Origin: a virus
DNA: 60,805 nucleotides
Direction: 5' to 3' (one strand)
Virus record (IMG/VR): IMGVR_UViG_3300025087_000067
Coordinates: 1 to 60,805 of that record
Position numbers and translations under genes: made by a program. Below are positions 57,565 to 60,805 of this stretch, one piece after another (positions within the stretch are counted from its first letter, which is position 1; the number at the start of each line of letters is the position of its first letter). The notes below the pieces were generated by a model. That model was not told the DNA's origin. It saw nothing but the letters and a program-made list of their open reading frames with translations, and made no database searches.

Positions 57565-58283
57565 CCGGAACGACCGAACAAAAAACATGCAGCACGCCGG
57601 GTTGCATCAATGGACTGATCGAGATTGAGGAAAACGGCTATCAGGTCATGATTCGATGCGCTGAGTGCCGGGAGCGCCTACGACGGGCCGCGCTCCAGCG
57701 GCGCATCGATTGTTTCACTGAGGTTCTCGGCGAAAACTGGCGGACGCTGCTCGCCCATCCCGAGCGGGCAAAATCCGATCACCCCGCGGCAATCAACGCT
57801 AAGGCCGCGTGGAAGGAAATCCAATACAACCGCCTTGGTTTTCCGGTGGGTGGCGTCATTTTTAAGGGTGATACCGGCACGGGTAAAACATCGGCTATTG
57901 CGCTGCTGTTATCGCTCATGATTCGTAAATGGTTTGAAATAAAACTCGCGGTGTTCAGTCATTCGGATGAGTTCGTTCGGCGTTTTACGTACGACGATGA
58001 AACTAAAGAATTAGTTTCCAGCGCTCATGTTGTGGTTGTCGATAACGTTACGCCGATGAAATTTAAAGATCGGTCGAACGAAAATTGGGTTCGGCAGGCC
58101 ATGCACAAAATCATTGACGATGCCTACGCCAAGCGGTCGCTTGTGATACTCGCTAAATCCTGTACGGATGATGAGATATCGGATTGGCTGCTGGAGGATG
58201 CCATACGAAGGCTCAATATGTTCGGCCCAAAAAGCGGCGTGCCGTTCAATCCAAATTGCGGGTGTCCGTGGAGCGAATCATGA
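57561..58283 (+). CDS. DnaC-like helicase loader ATPase
   Basis: ATG 57561 overlaps the initiator stop; 240 residues. A zinc part (Cys10, Cys15, Cys33, Cys36) is followed by Walker A GDTGTGKTS (103-111) and Walker B VVVVDNVT. It should load the DnaB-like helicase. The Walker B ends in Asp-Asn rather than Asp-Glu, unusual for this family. Ends in CGCPWSES. Confidence 0.75.
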   Translation: MTGTTEQKTCSTPGCINGLIEIEENGYQVMIRCAECRERLRRAALQRRIDCFTEVLGENWRTLLAHPERAKSDHPAAINAKAAWKEIQYNRLGFPVGGVIFKGDTGTGKTSAIALLLSLMIRKWFEIKLAVFSHSDEFVRRFTYDDETKELVSSAHVVVVDNVTPMKFKDRSNENWVRQAMHKIIDDAYAKRSLVILAKSCTDDEISDWLLEDAIRRLNMFGPKSGVPFNPNCGCPWSES

Positions 58284-58504
58284 ACGAAAGACCAATCCCC
58301 AAGCTTTTGTATCCGGGTATGCAGACATTTTACGATGAGTGTTCTGATAACGATGAGTGTTCTGATTTTCCCGCACTCGAATGTTGCAGGAGTATGATTA
58401 GACAGATGGCAGAGATGGAGGAGTTGGAGGAGTTGGTAGAGATGGCAAAAAGGGCAAAGGAGAGGGAACGGAAGAGCAAACTCACGGCTCCCTCCCGTGC
58501 TTGA
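58280..58504 (+). CDS. Hypothetical acidic protein, 74 residues
   Basis: ATG 58280 overlaps the loader stop (ATGA). ECSDNDECSDF contains a short DNA repeat (GATGAGTGTTCTGAT twice), then a Met/Glu/Lys helix (QMAEMEELEELVEMAKRAKE). Unknown. Confidence 0.5.
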   Translation: MNERPIPKLLYPGMQTFYDECSDNDECSDFPALECCRSMIRQMAEMEELEELVEMAKRAKERERKSKLTAPSRA

Positions 58505-58551
58505 GGTTATCGGCTACATGTTTGCAATCGCGCTACAGGTAGGAGAACGCC

Positions 58552-58959
58552 ATGAATGAAAACTCGAAAATTGAAATGACTGACTGGGAAACAGCGTACC
58601 GAGAATTGCTCGCAGGTTTTCATAGTCTCGAGGTCAAAAACTATTCGCTCATGCAAGAGCGAGAGAAACTTGAAGCCGAGAACGCTCATCTCCGCGCTAT
58701 GGTCGAGTGGCAGCCGCTTAGGGACTCGCCGGGAATGATTACATTCTGGCGCAATCATGAAGGAAAACTCTCGATGCCGGAGTATGACGTAAACAAAAAA
58801 ACGCTAACCAAAATTGAGGAACAAATCAAAATCAATAGGTGGAAAGCGTTTTGGCTACTTCCAGTTTGCTTATCAATATTAGATGATGTTGCAAATAATA
58901 AACCGTTTGTTTTTAAATGCGAGGAAGAGGAGACTGCACAGGTAGGAGAAAAAAATTGA
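58552..58959 (+). CDS. Hypothetical coiled-coil protein, 135 residues
   Basis: It starts after AGGAGAACGCC. The N-terminal half is a coiled coil (NYSLMQEREKLEAENAHLRA). The second half has a hydrophobic patch (AFWLLPVCLSIL) and an acidic end. Unknown; coupled to the next gene by a TTGA overlap. Confidence 0.5.
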   Translation: MNENSKIEMTDWETAYRELLAGFHSLEVKNYSLMQEREKLEAENAHLRAMVEWQPLRDSPGMITFWRNHEGKLSMPEYDVNKKTLTKIEEQIKINRWKAFWLLPVCLSILDDVANNKPFVFKCEEEETAQVGEKN

Positions 58960-59627
58960 ACATCAAGCATGAGGTCGAGGTGCTGCAAAATCAAATTGCC
59001 CGGCTGGCGATGGAGGTGAACGCGCTTAAGGCCGCGGCGTGCAAAAACGAAATCGGCTATCACGACGTGACGGACCTGTATGCGCCGGAGGAGGAACGCG
59101 GCCATGGGCCACGGCCACTTTACGAGGTCGGTCAATTTGTTTTTGACATCAGGTGCCTGCCAGCAGCCTCCAGAAACACAATCCCGTACCAAATCACATC
59201 CAGGATGTTTGATGGTAAAGCATGGACATACCGAGTGCATGATTTTATCGAAAATAACCCGCCGGATTCATCGACGGGGTACCCCGAGGCGCGCTTGTGC
59301 GGAGCCGGAGACTGGTACGCCTGCAATCACAAAATTATGAGGGAGTTTTATGCTCCGTGCGGGGATAACAAAATTATGTACATCGATCGTGCCCAAAATA
59401 CCGTCGAACCGGCATGGTGCGTTAACTGTCATAAAATCGGGGATAAAATCTTTGTCGACTCCGTCGAGCTTTATCCCGTAATCGACTTGTACGCCTCGAC
59501 TGCGGGGATCAATGAACTTTATCGAGCGATATGCCAGCGACGTCAGCGGGACGCACAGCTCCTTAAAAAGGAATTGCTTCGCCTGGATCGCTGGTTAGCA
59601 CACAATTTCCCGGAGGAGATACGATGA
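58956..59627 (+). CDS. Hypothetical protein, 223 residues
   Basis: A TTG start at 58956 with GGTAGGAG before it, overlapping the previous stop. The N-terminus is a short coiled coil (EVEVLQNQIARLAMEVNALK), the middle beta-rich with six to eight Cys, and the C-terminus helical and basic. It is the last plus-strand gene. No family is recognised. Confidence 0.5.
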   Translation: MNIKHEVEVLQNQIARLAMEVNALKAAACKNEIGYHDVTDLYAPEEERGHGPRPLYEVGQFVFDIRCLPAASRNTIPYQITSRMFDGKAWTYRVHDFIENNPPDSSTGYPEARLCGAGDWYACNHKIMREFYAPCGDNKIMYIDRAQNTVEPAWCVNCHKIGDKIFVDSVELYPVIDLYASTAGINELYRAICQRRQRDAQLLKKELLRLDRWLAHNFPEEIR

Positions 59628-59630
59628 TAA

Positions 59631-59703
59631 TATCAACCTACTAAAACAGTAGTAATGGAATCGCCTGTAAGCGTTTCGGATGGCCTACCCTACGGTTGAT
59701 ATG
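59631..59703. terminator. Inverted repeat between convergent genes
   Basis: ATATCAACC (59631-59639) has an exact inverted copy GGTTGATAT (59695-59703). It lies in the 148-bp gap between the last plus-strand gene and the minus-strand gene, where both transcripts would end. There is no clear U-run. Nothing else is seen in the gap. Confidence 0.35.
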
Positions 59704-59775
59704 GGTTAGGGGTAGAAAATCGCGTGACGGGCACGGACGGCGGCAAGAATCAAATTCTGGACGGTAGTTATCCCG

Positions 59776-59988
59776 TCATTTAATCCTTGATTCCCTCGCC
59801 AGGCGTTCGAGGGTGGGATGGAACACGGCCGCCGGGGTACGTCCGATGCTCCAGCCCCGGATCGTGTGCGGACTGACCAGGCGATGAAATTCATGTTCGG
59901 CCAGCCACCGGCAGGCCTCGGCATCGGAATCGAGGCCATGGCTGCGGCAAACGTAATCGAGGATCAAACGTAGTTTTTTAGAGTTCAT
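59776..59988 (-). CDS. Small HTH-like regulator (minus strand)
   Basis: A 70-residue protein with CRWLAEHEFHRLVSPHTIRG, WSIGRTPAAVFHPTLERLAR: an HTH-like helix pair with a Trp turn, similar to small Cro-like or excisionase-like proteins. A ribosome site AGGTAGG lies before the start. The opposite strand to the main operons suggests an immunity or early switch role. Confidence 0.5.
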   Translation of the reverse strand: MNSKKLRLILDYVCRSHGLDSDAEACRWLAEHEFHRLVSPHTIRGWSIGRTPAAVFHPTLERLARESRIK

Positions 59989-60048
59989 TGGTTTTATCCT
60001 ACCTCAACAAATTTTGTACACACATCAAACCCACATCCAATTTGATTT

Positions 60049-60087
60049 GGCTCACCGAGCCTGCCGCCACCCCCACAGGTGGGCAGG
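60049..60087 (-). terminator. Stem-loops behind the pentapeptide gene
   Basis: On the minus strand, CCTGCC pairs with GGCAGG (60060-60087) with inner CACC/GGTG pairing. Next to it GGCTC-ACC-GAGCC (60049-60061) makes a small perfect hairpin. They lie 13 bases past the stop of the pentapeptide gene. Confidence 0.45.
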
Positions 60088-60099
60088 ATGAGCGAACAA

Positions 60100-60805
60100 T
60101 TAACATCCCCATTCTCGGGCTTCTTTTCGTGTGATAAAGCAATGAATACCCGGCGCGCACTCGCTGCGGATGTCGTCACAAAAACTGTCCGCGCTTACGA
60201 TTTTGCCAGTCTGGTATTGCAGTTTTTTATCATGATTTGGATTTTCATAAACAGCATCGTCTGATTCTTGCTTCCCATCTGGTGCGTAGATTGCCAGTAC
60301 CTGACAGTACGATACTCGGATTTTTCGCCCGACGAGTGAATTCACACGTTGAGCGTCTTCTGGTATCAGTAGTTTCGCGATGCGTTTACCGGTCAATTTT
60401 TTCCATGCGATAAACGTTCCTTCTTCGGGAACGATTAAAAAATTAGGAAGATCGGCTCCAGAGAGATTGGCCTTGGAGAGATTGGCCCTGGTGAGATCGG
60501 CTCCAGAGAGATCGGCTCCAGAGAGATTGGCCTCGGTGAGATTGGCCTTGGAGAGATCGGCTCCAGAGATATCGGCTCCAGAGAGATTGGCCTCGGTGAG
60601 ATTGGCCTTGGCGAGATTGGCTCCAGAGAGATTGGCTCCAGAGAGATTGGCCCTGGTGAGATCGGCTCCAGAGAGATTGGCCTTGGAGAGATTGGCCCTG
60701 GTGAGATCGGCTCCAGAGATATCGGCTCCAGAGAGATTGGCCTCGGTGAGATTGGCCTTGGCGAGATCGGCTCCAGAGAGATTGGCTCCAGAGAGATTGG
60801 CCTCG
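60100..60805 (-). CDS. Pentapeptide-repeat protein, 5' end outside window
   Basis: On the minus strand the frame is open from the window end to the stop at 60100. The first visible 118 residues or so are pentapeptides (ANLSG, ADLSG, ANLTE, ADISG), about 24 units, forming a right-handed beta helix. Then comes LIVPEEGTFIAWKKLTGKRI, SLVGRKIRVSYCQVLAIYAP and the end ECAPGIHCFITRKEA. This C-terminal domain matches the pattern I know as DUF5758, seen in phage pentapeptide proteins. It might mimic DNA or bind a partner; its true start is not in the window. Confidence 0.75.
   Translation of the reverse strand, partial: EANLSGANLSGADLAKANLTEANLSGADISGADLTRANLSKANLSGADLTRANLSGANLSGANLAKANLTEANLSGADISGADLSKANLTEANLSGADLSGADLTRANLSKANLSGADLPNFLIVPEEGTFIAWKKLTGKRIAKLLIPEDAQRVNSLVGRKIRVSYCQVLAIYAPDGKQESDDAVYENPNHDKKLQYQTGKIVSADSFCDDIRSECAPGIHCFITRKEAREWGC
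60446..60805 (-). repeat. 15-bp minisatellite coding pentapeptides
   Basis: About 24 near-identical 15-bp units. On the plus strand they read GAGATCGGCTCCAGA or GAGATTGGCCTTGGA. Longer blocks recur, such as the run CAGAGATATCGGCTCC near 60565 and 60715. The array runs off the window. Confidence 0.9.

Overview
The window is almost certainly the genome, or most of it, of a tailed bacteriophage with a short, P22-like tail (podovirus type). Nearly all genes lie on the plus strand, are tightly packed and often overlap by ATGA or TAATG. The virion module runs in classical order: small and large terminase, a 707-residue portal, a GroES-like cochaperonin, an acidic scaffold-like protein, a decoration-like protein, the major capsid protein, P22 gp4-like and gp10-like tail proteins, injection-type proteins, a 2542-residue polyvalent internal virion protein and a tail-fibre-like protein. 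A tyrosine integrase (39.2-40.4 kb) and several small HTH/RHH regulators suggest a temperate phage. The lysis genes (GH108 endolysin, holin-like membrane proteins, spanin-like pair) point to a Gram-negative host; the host genus cannot be read from the sequence.

Layout. 0-4.5 kb: a sigma-region-4-like HTH protein, small terminase, a 600-bp repeat-rich stretch without a convincing gene, small ORFs, a polynucleotide kinase/phosphatase broken by an in-frame TAG, an HslV/proteasome-like Ntn hydrolase and small proteins. 4.5-27.5 kb: packaging, head, tail and ejection proteins, with a promoter plus large hairpin just before the large terminase. 27.5-38.3 kb: an unusual block of proteins with N-terminal signal peptides (one with a long Thr/Pro/Ser stalk, one with a DNRLRE-like module) interleaved with lysis genes and a divergent subtilisin-like protease. 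38.3-41.7 kb: a nucleotide-metabolism-like protein, integrase, HTH protein and small membrane or zinc proteins. 41.8-47.7 kb: an unknown 343-residue protein, a hexapeptide-repeat beta-helix protein, a Rad50-like ATPase and a UvrD-like helicase. 47.7-53.9 kb: small accessory genes, an XRE regulator, an adenine methyltransferase, a RusA-like resolvase, a Lar-like zinc protein and a cytosine methyltransferase. 53.9-59.6 kb: a Gp37/Gp68 protein, DnaB helicase, an O-like initiator with internal iterons and a DnaC-like loader. 59.7-60.8 kb: two minus-strand genes, a small HTH-like protein and a pentapeptide-repeat protein cut by the window end.

The most interesting signals are: (i) an 843-bp reading frame fully overlapping the cytosine methyltransferase gene in the +1 frame that also looks like a real protein; (ii) a 46-residue family-like protein nested out of frame inside the giant virion gene; (iii) an HslV-like hydrolase and a divergent subtilase in one phage; (iv) a dockerin/EF-hand-like insertion in the P22 gp10-like protein; (v) about seven signal-peptide proteins, one right behind the capsid gene; (vi) lambda-like iterons inside the replication initiator gene; (vii) two genes that look intact except for one in-frame stop or one frameshift. 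All family names come from reading the sequences by eye; no database search was run.
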